A stretch of DNA of 64,000 bases, taken from Streptomyces chrestomyceticus JCM 4735 (GTDB lineage Bacteria > Actinomycetota > Actinomycetes > Streptomycetales > Streptomycetaceae). The first letter of the stretch is position 1, and each line of letters begins with the position of its first letter. Shown here one piece after another: positions 16,210 through 23,638 of the stretch. The stretch is taken from positions 2,852,001 through 2,916,000 of the forward strand of contig NZ_BHZC01000001.1 in the NCBI RefSeq assembly GCF_003865135.1, in the 5' to 3' direction. Position numbers and translations under genes: made by a program. The notes beneath the pieces are model-generated. The model was not told the DNA's origin. It saw nothing but the letters and a program-made list of their open reading frames with translations, and did not search any database.

Positions 16210-17820
16210 CTACTCCTGCGGCTCGACCCCGGCCCGCAGCAGCCCGAACGCGTACGCGTCGTCCAGTGCCTGCCACGACGCGGCGATGACGTTCTCGGCG
16301 ACGCCGACCGTCGACCACTCCCCCTGCCCGTCGCTGGTCGACACCAGTACCCGGGTGATCGAACCGGTGCCCACCCGGCCCTCCAGGATGCGGACCTTGT
16401 AGTCCACCAGCTCCAGCCCGGCGAGCTGCGGATAGATCCGCTCCAGCGCCACCCGCAGCGCCCGGTCGAGCGCGTGCACCGGACCGTTGCCCTCGGCGGT
16501 GGCCACCAGCCGCTCGCCCTTGGCCCACAGCTTCACCGTCGCCTCGTTGGCGTGCGTACCGTCCGGCCGGTCCTCGACGATCGCCCGCCACGACTCCACC
16601 CGGAAGTACCGCAGCGGCCGCCCCTCCGCCTCCTCGCGCAGCAGCAGCTCGAAGGAGGCGTCGGCGGCCTCGTACGTGTACCCCGCCAGCTCGCGCTCCT
16701 TGACCCGCTCCACGACCCGGCCGACCAGCTCCCGGTCGCCGCTCAGGTCGAAGCCCAGCTCCTTGCCCTTGAGCTCGATGGAGGCGCGCCCCGCCATGTC
16801 GGAGACCAGCATCCGCATGCTGTTGCCGACCAGCGCCGGGTCGATGTGCTGGTACAGGTCCGGATCGACCTTGATGGCGGAGGCGTGCAGCCCGGCCTTG
16901 TGCGCGAACGCGGAGACGCCGACGTACGGCTGGTGGGTGGAGGGCGTGAGGTTGACGACCTCGGCGATGGCGTGCGAGATGCGGGTGGTCTCGGCCAGCT
17001 TGCCCTCGGGCAGCACCTGGCGCCCGTACTTCAGCTCCAGGGCCGCCACGACCGGGAAGAGGTTGGAGTTGCCGACCCGCTCGCCGTAGCCGTTCGCGGT
17101 GCACTGGACGTGGGTGGCGCCCGCGTCCACGGCGGCGAGGGTGTTGGCCACCGCGCAGCCGGTGTCGTCCTGGGCGTGGATGCCCAGCCGCGCCCCGGTG
17201 TCCGCCAGCACGGTCCGGACGACGGCCGCGACCTGCGCGGGGAGCATGCCGCCGTTGGTGTCGCAGAGCACCACCACGTCGGCGCCGGCCTCGCTCGCGG
17301 TCCGCACGACCTGCTTGGCGTAGTCCGGGTCGAGGGCGTACCCGTCGAAGAAGTGCTCGCAGTCCAGGAACACCCGGCGGCCCTGCGCGCGCAGGTGGGC
17401 GACGGTGTCCCGCACCATCGCGAGGTTCTCCTCCGGCGTGGTGCGCAGCGCCAGCTCCACGTGCCGTACGTGCGACTTGGCGACCAGCGTGACGACCGGC
17501 GCCTGCGACTCCAGCAGCGCCGCCACCTGCGGGTCGTCCTCGACCCGTACGCCGGCCTTACGGGTCGCGCCGAAGGCGACCAACTGGGCGTGCCGGAAGT
17601 CGATCTCCGTACGGGCCCGCTCGAAGAACTCGGTGTCCCGGGGGTTGGCACCGGGCCAGCCGCCCTCGATGAAGCCCACGCCGAAGTCGTCCAGGTGCCG
17701 GGCGATGGTCAGCTTGTCCGTGACGGTCAGGTTGATGCCCTCGCGCTGGGCTCCGTCGCGCAGCGTGGTGTCGAAGACGTGGAACGCGTCGGACAACGCG
17801 GATTCGGGTACGTCCGTCAT
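16210..17820 (-). CDS. cimA: Citramalate synthase
   Basis: (R)-citramalate synthase of the LeuA-like DRE-TIM family, 536 aa: condenses pyruvate and acetyl-CoA, giving a threonine-independent route to 2-oxobutyrate and isoleucine. The catalytic barrel has DTTLRDGAQREG at residue 17, GGWPGANPRD, GIHAQDDTGCAVANTLAAVDAGA with the metal His, and NGYGERVGN. The C-terminal third (from about 400) is the LeuA-type regulatory domain. CimA is preferred over homocitrate or isopropylmalate synthase on the whole sequence pattern. A leader with Ile-Ile codons and a terminator hairpin lies upstream, suggesting isoleucine-responsive attenuation. Confidence 0.9.
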   Translation of the reverse strand: MTDVPESALSDAFHVFDTTLRDGAQREGINLTVTDKLTIARHLDDFGVGFIEGGWPGANPRDTEFFERARTEIDFRHAQLVAFGATRKAGVRVEDDPQVAALLESQAPVVTLVAKSHVRHVELALRTTPEENLAMVRDTVAHLRAQGRRVFLDCEHFFDGYALDPDYAKQVVRTASEAGADVVVLCDTNGGMLPAQVAAVVRTVLADTGARLGIHAQDDTGCAVANTLAAVDAGATHVQCTANGYGERVGNSNLFPVVAALELKYGRQVLPEGKLAETTRISHAIAEVVNLTPSTHQPYVGVSAFAHKAGLHASAIKVDPDLYQHIDPALVGNSMRMLVSDMAGRASIELKGKELGFDLSGDRELVGRVVERVKERELAGYTYEAADASFELLLREEAEGRPLRYFRVESWRAIVEDRPDGTHANEATVKLWAKGERLVATAEGNGPVHALDRALRVALERIYPQLAGLELVDYKVRILEGRVGTGSITRVLVSTSDGQGEWSTVGVAENVIAASWQALDDAYAFGLLRAGVEPQE

Positions 17821-17925
17821 GGCTGGTCTGGCTCCTGTCGGGGTCTCGGTTTACCGGAATAACCGGTTCCACCGCCCCCTCGTGGTCCCGCGCGCTCCGC
17901 CTCCGGCGGCAGGTGGGCCGGAAAC

Positions 17926-17955
17926 GAAAAGACCCCTCGCGGATGCGAGAGGTCT
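17926..17955 (-). terminator. Attenuator terminator before cimA
   Basis: Read on the minus strand, AGACCTCTCGC-ATCC-GCGAGGGGTCT (11 pairs, one G-U) followed by TTTTCG. T-run terminators are unusual in this genome's other operons, which makes a role in premature termination likely. It ends 106 bases before the cimA start. Confidence 0.8.
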
Positions 17956-17976
17956 GCGCGCGGGTCTGGGGCGACG

Positions 17977-18014
17977 GTGACCGCGCCGTACTCGGGTGGG
18001 TACGGGGCGGTCAC
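17977..18014 (-). promoter_or_regulatory. Leader hairpin preceding the cimA attenuator
   Basis: 15-base arms (18000-18014 and 17977-17991) pair with one mismatch around an 8-base loop. The leader peptide stop codon lies in its 5' arm. Bases 18019-18029 can also pair (10 of 11) with 17956-17966, enclosing this hairpin. Confidence 0.7.
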
Positions 18015-18061
18015 TGCGGACCGGCGCGCCTGCTGCCAATAATCGTGGCGAACGGGAGCAT
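18011..18061 (-). CDS. Putative cimA leader peptide
   Basis: A 16-residue open frame, MLPFATIIGSRRAGPQ, on the cimA strand. Codons 7 and 8 are ATT ATT, tandem isoleucine codons of a form rare in this GC-rich genome, and the TGA stop enters the 5' arm of the next hairpin. This is the classical arrangement for ribosome-mediated attenuation by the pathway end product. No strong ribosome site is visible; the frame might be read from a near-leaderless message. An overlapping frame starting at 18069 has no stop before the terminator and was not preferred. Confidence 0.6.
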   Translation of the reverse strand: MLPFATIIGSRRAGPQ

Positions 18062-18124
18062 GGGGGCATCTTGCCATACGTTCCCGGAGGGAGGGGGGGT
18101 GTCTCAGAGTGCGGGCCACGGGGG

Positions 18125-18221
18125 TGGCGGTTCCTGTTGTCCTCAAGCGCCGGACGGGCTTGTTTTTGGCTGAAGGCCGCCGGTAATGGCGGTTCCTGTG
18201 TCCTCAAACGCCGGACGGGCT
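18125..18221 (-). repeat. Two copies of the Streptomyces CCGTCCGGCG-TTTGAGGAC intergenic repeat
   Basis: On the minus strand, AGCCCGTCCGGCGTTTGAGG followed by ACACAGGAACCGCCA (18187-18221), and a second copy with CGCTTGAGGACAACAGG (18125-18160). The core is a dispersed repeat I recall between many Streptomyces genes. The first copy begins at the permease stop codon (TAG, 18220-18222). Function unknown. Confidence 0.75.
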
Positions 18222-19539
18222 ATTTCTTCGCCGGTTGCGGGCTCGCGACAGGGGTCTGTTCCGCCTTCTTCACCCTGTTCAGGTCGATGGTCCTTGTCTC
18301 CCGCATCGTGACGTAGACGATCAGTGACACCGCGGCGCAGCCGGCCACGTACCAGTAGTAGCCCGACTCGATGCCGCCCTTCTTGAACCAGAGGGCGACG
18401 TACTCGGCGGTGCCGCCGAAGAGGGCGTTGGCGATGGCGTACGGGAGGGCGACGCCGAGGGCGCGGATGCCGGTGGGGAAGAGTTCGGCCTTCACGCAGG
18501 CGTTGATCGAGGTGTAGCCGGTGACGACGAGCAGGGCGAGCAGGGAGAGGCCGAGGGCGGGCCAGAAGCTGCCGGCGTGCTTCAGGAGCGTCATGATCGG
18601 CACGGTCAGGAAGGTGGAGCCGACCGCGAAGGTGATCAGCAGCGGGCGGCGGCCGATCCGGTCGGAGAGCTTGCCCGCCAGCGGCTGGACGCACATGAAG
18701 ACGAACAGGGCGCAGAAGCTGACCAGCGAGGCGGTCGGCTTGTCCAGGCCGGCGCTGCCGGAGAGGTACTTGGTGAGGTAGGTCGTGTACGTGTAGTACG
18801 CGACGGTGCCGCCCATCGTGAGGGCGATGACGAGGAACGCCTCGCGCCGGTGCGCCCACAGCGCCTTGAGCGTGCCGCGCTCGGGGTCGTTCTGCGCGCT
18901 GTCGTCCTGCGCGTACACCTCCGTCTCCAGCATGTTGCGCCGCAGGTAGAAGACGATGGCCGCGCCGAGCGCGCCGATGATGAACGGGATGCGCCAGGCC
19001 CAACTGTGCAGGGCGTCCTCGGACATGGTGCGCTGGAGGACGATCTGCAGGCCGAGTCCGAGGAGCTGGCCCGCGGTCATCGACACGTACTGGAAGCTGG
19101 AGGCGAAGCCGCGCCGTCCGGGGGCGGACGCCTCGGTGAGGTAGGTGGCGCTGGCCGCGTACTCGCCGCCGACCGAGAGCCCTTGCAGCATGCGGGCGAC
19201 GAGCAGGACGGCGACGCCGCCGTACCCGGCCACCGCGTAGGTCGGCGCGACGGCGATGAGGATGGCCGAGGCGGACATCAGGGTGACGGTGAGGGTCAGC
19301 GCGGCCTTGCGGCCCTTGCGGTCACCGACCCGGCCGAGCACCCAGCCGCCCACCGGCCGCATGAAGAAGCCGACCGCGAAGATCCCCATGGTGTTCATGA
19401 GGTTGGCGGTGTCGTTCCCCTTCGGGAAGAAGGAGTCGGCGAAGTACACCGCGAAACTGGCGTACACGAACCAGTCGAACCACTCGACCATGTTGCCGGC
19501 CGAGCCGACCCAGATCTTCTTCCACTGCTCTCGTCCCAT
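18220..19539 (-). CDS. MFS metabolite:H+ symporter, KgtP/ProP-like
   Basis: Metabolite/H+ symporter-type MFS permease, 439 aa, 12 helices. Family marks are the N-terminal GNMVEWFDWFVYASFAVYFA, the loop motif GRVGDRKGRKAALT, RMLQGLSVGGEYAASATYL and the second-half GKLSDRIGRRPLL. This branch includes alpha-ketoglutarate (KgtP), proline/betaine (ProP) and shikimate carriers; the YFADSFFPKGN region points to a dicarboxylate carrier, but substrate is unproven. The ribosome site before ATG 19539 is weak. It is an isolated gene between cimA and a secreted propeller protein; the dispersed repeat forms its 3' end. Confidence 0.82.
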   Translation of the reverse strand: MGREQWKKIWVGSAGNMVEWFDWFVYASFAVYFADSFFPKGNDTANLMNTMGIFAVGFFMRPVGGWVLGRVGDRKGRKAALTLTVTLMSASAILIAVAPTYAVAGYGGVAVLLVARMLQGLSVGGEYAASATYLTEASAPGRRGFASSFQYVSMTAGQLLGLGLQIVLQRTMSEDALHSWAWRIPFIIGALGAAIVFYLRRNMLETEVYAQDDSAQNDPERGTLKALWAHRREAFLVIALTMGGTVAYYTYTTYLTKYLSGSAGLDKPTASLVSFCALFVFMCVQPLAGKLSDRIGRRPLLITFAVGSTFLTVPIMTLLKHAGSFWPALGLSLLALLVVTGYTSINACVKAELFPTGIRALGVALPYAIANALFGGTAEYVALWFKKGGIESGYYWYVAGCAAVSLIVYVTMRETRTIDLNRVKKAEQTPVASPQPAKK

Positions 19540-19604
19540 GACGGATCACGGTCGCCGACGCCGCCCGCCGCGGCAAGAGCCCGGCGGGCAACGATCACGC
19601 TTCG

Positions 19605-20873
19605 TTACCTGCGGAGTATGCGCAGGAACACGTCCGTCTCGTGGTTGGTGTCGCCGTCGACCAGGTCGTCGAGGTGCGACTCGAAGACGACCGCGCGGCC
19701 GTCCGGGGTCATCGCGTCGGGCCCGGCGGTGGCCGCCCGGGGCTTGCCGTCGGTCCCGGGGCTGACCAGGGTGTCCTTCCCGGTCCGCAGGTCCTTGACG
19801 TACAGCCCGTACTCGACACCGGAGTAGCGCAGCAGCAGGCGCCGGCCGTCCGGGCTGATCGCGTCCGCGGTGGCGTACTGGTTGCCGCCGATGCCGTCCA
19901 CGCGCCGGACCGTACCGGTGCGGGTGTCGCGGACGAAGACGTAGGACCGGGCCTCGTCGGGCACCGGCACGATGTTCTTGGCCGACGAGTTGAAGGCGAC
20001 GGTACGGCCGTCGGCGCTGATCAGCGGGTCGGTGGAGCCGGAGGTGGCGGGCAGGCCGTCGGCGGTGGTGTCGATCTGCCGCTGCTCGCCGGTACGCAGG
20101 TCCGCGAGGTGGATGTCGGCCCAGTCGCGCTCACCGCCGGGGCCGCCGCCGCGCCGGCTGCGTTCCCGGTAGGCCACCTTGCTGCCGTCGGCGCTGATGC
20201 GCGGCGAGTCGTAGCCGCGGCCTTCCTTGGCGGGGACCCTGCTGGCGCGGCGTGTCGTGCCGGTCTTGCGGTCGCGTACGTAAATGCGGCCGAGGTCCTC
20301 GTTCGCGGGCGGGACGGTGTCCTGCCGGCCCGCAAAGGCGACGTAGCGGCCGTCGGCGCTGAGCGCGGGCGTCTCGCCGCCGGTGAAGCCCGCGTCCATG
20401 CCCAGGTCGGCGCGTTCCAGGCGTCCGGTGCGGATCTCGTAGACGTAGACGTGGTACTGGCCGCCCGTCTCGGCGTTGAAGGCCACGTAGCGGCTGTCCG
20501 CGCTGATCGTCGCGAAGTCGGCGTTGCCGGGGCCGAGCGGGGCGTTGATGCGGCGGAGGGTGCCGGTGCGGCGGTCGCGCAGGAAGACGTCATGGACGAG
20601 AGGGCCGTCGTTGTCGTCGCCCGGCACGAGGTTGTCGGCCTCCGAGTCGAAGGCGACGTACCGGCCGTCCGGGCTGATCGCGGCGTTGAACGAACCGCCG
20701 CCGACCGCTTCCGAGCCGTCGGGCGCGGTGTTGACCCGTTCCGTACGGGGCCCGTGGCCGCCCGCCGCCACCGCGGACGCGTCGGCACCGCCCAGCGCCA
20801 CCGTCCCCACGAGGACGGCGACCGCCACGGCCCCCGATAACCCACGTCTGCCCATACCCGTCCGCACGCCCAT
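19605..20873 (-). CDS. Secreted TolB/PD40-type beta-propeller protein
   Basis: Exported protein of 422 aa built from repeated PD40 (WD40-like) blades of the form ISPDGRYVAFDSEADNLV, ISADSRYVAFNAETG, LSADGRYVAFAGR, ISADGSKVAYRER, ISADGRTVAFNSSAKN and ISPDGRRLLLRY, about seven blades. The N-terminus MGVRTGMGRRGLSGAVAVAVL is a signal peptide with a twin-Arg but not a full Tat consensus. ATG 20873 is chosen because the frame upstream reads non-signal sequence and GGGGGG precedes it. No catalytic domain is seen; propellers of this type usually bind proteins or carbohydrates. The role is unknown. Confidence 0.82.
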   Translation of the reverse strand: MGVRTGMGRRGLSGAVAVAVLVGTVALGGADASAVAAGGHGPRTERVNTAPDGSEAVGGGSFNAAISPDGRYVAFDSEADNLVPGDDNDGPLVHDVFLRDRRTGTLRRINAPLGPGNADFATISADSRYVAFNAETGGQYHVYVYEIRTGRLERADLGMDAGFTGGETPALSADGRYVAFAGRQDTVPPANEDLGRIYVRDRKTGTTRRASRVPAKEGRGYDSPRISADGSKVAYRERSRRGGGPGGERDWADIHLADLRTGEQRQIDTTADGLPATSGSTDPLISADGRTVAFNSSAKNIVPVPDEARSYVFVRDTRTGTVRRVDGIGGNQYATADAISPDGRRLLLRYSGVEYGLYVKDLRTGKDTLVSPGTDGKPRAATAGPDAMTPDGRAVVFESHLDDLVDGDTNHETDVFLRILRR

Positions 20874-20888
20874 GTTTCCCCCCGGAAA
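20873..20888 (-). promoter_or_regulatory. Hairpin over the ribosome site of the propeller gene
   Basis: GTTTCC-GGGG-GGAAAC on the minus strand (20873-20888) is a perfect 6-base inverted repeat that contains the purine-rich ribosome site and ends at the start codon. It could hold translation low. Confidence 0.35.
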
Positions 20889-21050
20889 CACCCGCCTCCG
20901 GCCCTGCGCCGGAGCGCCAGGGGATACAACCGCATCGGCCGCGACAGGGTCAATGCGCTCTTTTCCGTACAACCAGGACCGGGTGCCGGATGTCAGACGC
21001 CAGGCTCCCGATGCCGAACGCCCAACGCCCAACGCCCAACGCCCAACGCA

Positions 21051-21689
21051 TCAAGCATCCGGCGCACCCAGCCCCTCATCCAAGAACTCCCCCACATGCC
21101 GCAGCACCTGCTGCCGGTCCAGGCCCGGCAGGCCGACGACGAGGTGGGTGCTGAAGCCGTCCAGCAGCGCGCGCGTACGCGTGGCGAAGCGCTCCGCGTC
21201 CACGGCCCGCAACTCGCCCTTCGAGGCACCTTCGACCAGCAGCGCCACCAGGTCGCGGTGCCAGGCCAGTTCCAGGTCGAGCTGGCGCTCGCGGGCCGCG
21301 TCGTCCGCGTTCTGCGAGCGGTTCCACACCTCCAGCCACAGGGTCCAGCGCGGGTCCCGGTGCCCTTCGGGCAGGTACAGCTCCACCAGGGCGTCGAGCC
21401 GCTCGCGCACGGGAACACGACGCGCGAGCGCGGCCCGCCGCCGGGCGCCCAACTGCTCCTCGCTCCACTGGAGGGTCTGGAGCAGCAGCTCATCCTTCGT
21501 ACCGAAGTAGTAGAGGATGTGCCCGCTGCTCATCCCGACCTCGCGGCCCAGCCCGGCCATGGTCAGCCGGTCCAGGCCCGACTCGGCGATGGTGGCCATC
21601 GCCGCGGCGAGCACCTGCTCACGCGGCTGGGCGAGCCGCCGCCGAGGCCGTCGGGCCGGTCCGGGCACGGGAACCTCCGGGTACGTCAC
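21051..21689 (-). CDS. TetR family regulator coupled to agmatine deiminase
   Basis: TetR-type repressor, 212 aa. The helix-turn-helix is at about 30-75 (ILAAAMATIAESG-like AAMATIAESGLDRLTMAGLGREVGM, then GHILYYFGTKDELLLQ), followed by an all-helical ligand domain. Its GTG start overlaps the aguA stop (GTGA), so it is translated with aguA. As TetR proteins usually regulate adjacent genes, it probably represses its own operon, with the two operator-like sites at 22834-22852 and 22898-22920 as targets; the inducer could be agmatine or another polyamine. The frame continues upstream inside aguA but the homologous start is here. Confidence 0.88.
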   Translation of the reverse strand: MTYPEVPVPGPARRPRRRLAQPREQVLAAAMATIAESGLDRLTMAGLGREVGMSSGHILYYFGTKDELLLQTLQWSEEQLGARRRAALARRVPVRERLDALVELYLPEGHRDPRWTLWLEVWNRSQNADDAARERQLDLELAWHRDLVALLVEGASKGELRAVDAERFATRTRALLDGFSTHLVVGLPGLDRQQVLRHVGEFLDEGLGAPDA

Positions 21690-22735
21690 ACTGTGCCCAC
21701 CTTGGGCTGCTGCTGGGTGATGCAGTGGATGCCACCGCCCGCTGCGAAGATCGTACGGGCGTCGACCGGCGTCACCGTCCGCTCGGGGAACAGCCGCCGG
21801 AAGATCGCGGCGGCCTCCTCGTCCCGCGGGTCGCCGAAGGCGCACAGCACCACGCCGCCGTTGCACAGGTAATGGTTGATGTACGAGTAGTCGACCAGCT
21901 CGCCATCCGCCTCCACCACGGTCGGCGCGGGCACCTCGACCACCTCCAGCCGCCGGCCGCGTGCGTCCGTCGAGGAACGCAGCAGCCCGACGATCTCCGC
22001 GCACACCTCGTGGTCGGGGTGGGCCGGATCAGGCTGGGTGTGCGCGACGACGACGCCGGGCCGGGCGAACGCCGCGACGATGTCCACATGCCCCCGCGTC
22101 CCGAACCGCCCGTAGTCGGCGGTCAGTCCACGCGGTAGCCAGATCGCCTTCGTGGTACCGAGGCAGGCGTGCACCTCCGCCTCGACCTCCTCCTTCGTAC
22201 GCCCCGGATTGCGCCCGGGATCGAGCTGCACGGTCTCCGTCAGCAGCACCGTCCCCTCGCCGTCCACATGCAGCCCGCCACCCTCGTTGACCAGCGACGA
22301 CCGGTACGTACGGGCCCCGGCCAGCCCGCCCACGTACCCGCCGACCTCGGCGTCCCGCTCCCAGCGCGCCCAGTCCTGCGCACCCCATCCGTTGAACACC
22401 CAGTCCACGGCGCCCAGTTGACCGCCCCCGCCGACCAGGAAGGTAGGCCCGATGTCCCTCATCCACGCGTCATCCAGCGCCCGCTCCACGACCTCGATCT
22501 CCGGCCCGAGCAACTGCCGCGCCCCCTCCCCTTGCCCGACACCCGCCACCACCGTGACCGGCTCGAACCGCCGCACGGCCCGCGCAACACCCGCCCAGGC
22601 CCGCCGGGCCGACTCCAGCCCCTCGCCATCCTCCTCACCGAAGGTGGCATTGGGCCCGGGCCAAGCCATCCAGGTCCGCTCGTGCGGAGCCCACTCAGCA
22701 GGCATACGGAAGCCGTCGGCGGCGGGAGTCGTCAT
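21686..22735 (-). CDS. aguA: Agmatine deiminase
   Basis: Agmatine iminohydrolase of the peptidylarginine-deiminase fold, 349 aa: converts agmatine to N-carbamoylputrescine and ammonia. Catalytic motifs are complete: WAPHERTWMAWP at the start, DDAWMRDIGPTF, NEGGGLHVDGEG, the His of TRGHVDIVAAF, and the nucleophile Cys338 in GGGIHCITQQQP. Length fits the family (about 350). It heads a two-gene operon with the TetR gene (GTGA overlap). A strong promoter lies about 110 bases upstream. The second step enzyme (N-carbamoylputrescine amidase) is not in the window. Confidence 0.93.
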   Translation of the reverse strand: MTTPAADGFRMPAEWAPHERTWMAWPGPNATFGEEDGEGLESARRAWAGVARAVRRFEPVTVVAGVGQGEGARQLLGPEIEVVERALDDAWMRDIGPTFLVGGGGQLGAVDWVFNGWGAQDWARWERDAEVGGYVGGLAGARTYRSSLVNEGGGLHVDGEGTVLLTETVQLDPGRNPGRTKEEVEAEVHACLGTTKAIWLPRGLTADYGRFGTRGHVDIVAAFARPGVVVAHTQPDPAHPDHEVCAEIVGLLRSSTDARGRRLEVVEVPAPTVVEADGELVDYSYINHYLCNGGVVLCAFGDPRDEEAAAIFRRLFPERTVTPVDARTIFAAGGGIHCITQQQPKVGTV

Positions 22736-22833
22736 GGGCGGGGTCCTCCGAACTCGGGGCGGGGGCCGGGGCGAGGCGGGGCGGCCCCCGTCCGGACCGC
22801 CCTGCGGCCTGTGCGCGGCGTTTCCTGCCGCCG

Positions 22834-22873
22834 GTTTAGTACGTCACTCTAATTGTCGACTGGTAGACGTCAA
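22834..22873 (-). promoter_or_regulatory. aguA promoter with operator-like site 1
   Basis: On the minus strand TTGACG (22873-22868), 16 bases, TAGAGT (22851-22846). A 19-base element reading TTAGAG-TGACGTAC-TAAAC (22852-22834) covers the -10 and start site. Confidence 0.65.
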
Positions 22874-22897
22874 CCCCTCGCTTATGAGCGTGCAGTA

Positions 22898-22920
22898 AGT
22901 TTTAGAGCGACACTTAAACT
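22898..22920 (+). promoter_or_regulatory. Operator-like site 2 upstream of aguA
   Basis: AGTTTTAGAG-CGA-CACTTAAACT: 10-base arms, 8 of 10 symmetrical. The core TTAGAG...TTAAAC matches the element on the aguA -10 in the opposite orientation, 46 bases away. Confidence 0.5.
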
Positions 22921-22998
22921 CCAGTTCGCCACGGCAGCCCGCCGACCGCCGACAGGGCTCCACAGGTTGCGGGGCATCGGGAGCTCCCTCGATCACGA

Positions 22999-23484
22999 TC
23001 AAGTGCCGGGAGTATCGACATCGCACCCGGATGAGACCTGTTCGCCTGCGATGTCGGGCTCCGCAGGTACGTGAAGAGGCACACGGGCCCAGACCGTCTT
23101 CCCGAGGGGAGTACGCAGACGGTCGCCGACCTCCTCGGCAAGTACGGACACCAGCCATAGCCCCCGGCCGTGTTCGGCCTCCTCGTCGGCTTTCCCCCTC
23201 CGTGGCATCCGACGACTCGCGTCAGAAACCTCGATGAGGCAGACCGCACCCCCGTCCTCCACCCTTACCTCGAACAGGCGACCCGGGACACCGGCGTGCT
23301 GAACGGCGTTCGCAGCCAACTCAGCGCACACCAGGAGGACACGTGCGGCATCGTCCTGTGTGTACCCCCACGCGTCGAGGACGTTGCCGACCAGCCTGCG
23401 AGCGAGAGAGACACACTTGGCGTTCGCCGTGAACTGCATCTTCCATTGCCGACGTCCGGAGCATTGCGGGTTTCCAGCGTTCAT
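22999..23484 (-). CDS. RsbW-like ATP-binding protein
   Basis: GHKL ATPase without a sensor, 161 aa, of the anti-sigma-factor/serine kinase type that is very abundant in Streptomyces. The N-box is VCAELAANAVQHAG, the G1 box LIEVSDASRR, and the G2 box HGRGLWLVSVLAEEVGDR. ATG 23484 (MNAGNPQ) is preferred; ATG 23505 (MRGVELS) is possible and adds 7 residues. It is divergent from an XRE regulator across a 154-base region containing a perfect palindrome. XRE/ATPase pairs of this kind recur in Streptomyces (whiJ-like clusters), so a regulatory partnership is likely, but target unknown. Confidence 0.85.
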   Translation of the reverse strand: MNAGNPQCSGRRQWKMQFTANAKCVSLARRLVGNVLDAWGYTQDDAARVLLVCAELAANAVQHAGVPGRLFEVRVEDGGAVCLIEVSDASRRMPRRGKADEEAEHGRGLWLVSVLAEEVGDRLRTPLGKTVWARVPLHVPAEPDIAGEQVSSGCDVDTPGT

Positions 23485-23564
23485 CGAGAGCTCGACTCCC
23501 CTCATTTCGGTGCTTCCGGAGAACAGCTCACCGCAGGCCGACGCCACGGAACCAGGCCATGCTG

Positions 23565-23583
23565 GTTACCCAACGTGGGTAAC
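23565..23583. promoter_or_regulatory. Palindrome between ATPase and XRE genes
   Basis: GTTACCCA-ACG-TGGGTAAC, perfect 8-base arms, centred in the 154-base divergent region. It is a candidate operator for the adjacent XRE protein controlling both genes. Confidence 0.6.
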
Positions 23584-23638
23584 ATGTCGCCCGATTGGAC
23601 AACCACCACCCCGGCACCGTTCACAGGGAGGGGCGACG

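Noticed and set aside
17851..18069. Longer leader frame starting MPPCSRSPRLLAAG upstream of cimA
   Set aside because: It has no stop before the terminator, so it cannot act as a leader peptide; the frame from 18061 stops at the hairpin.
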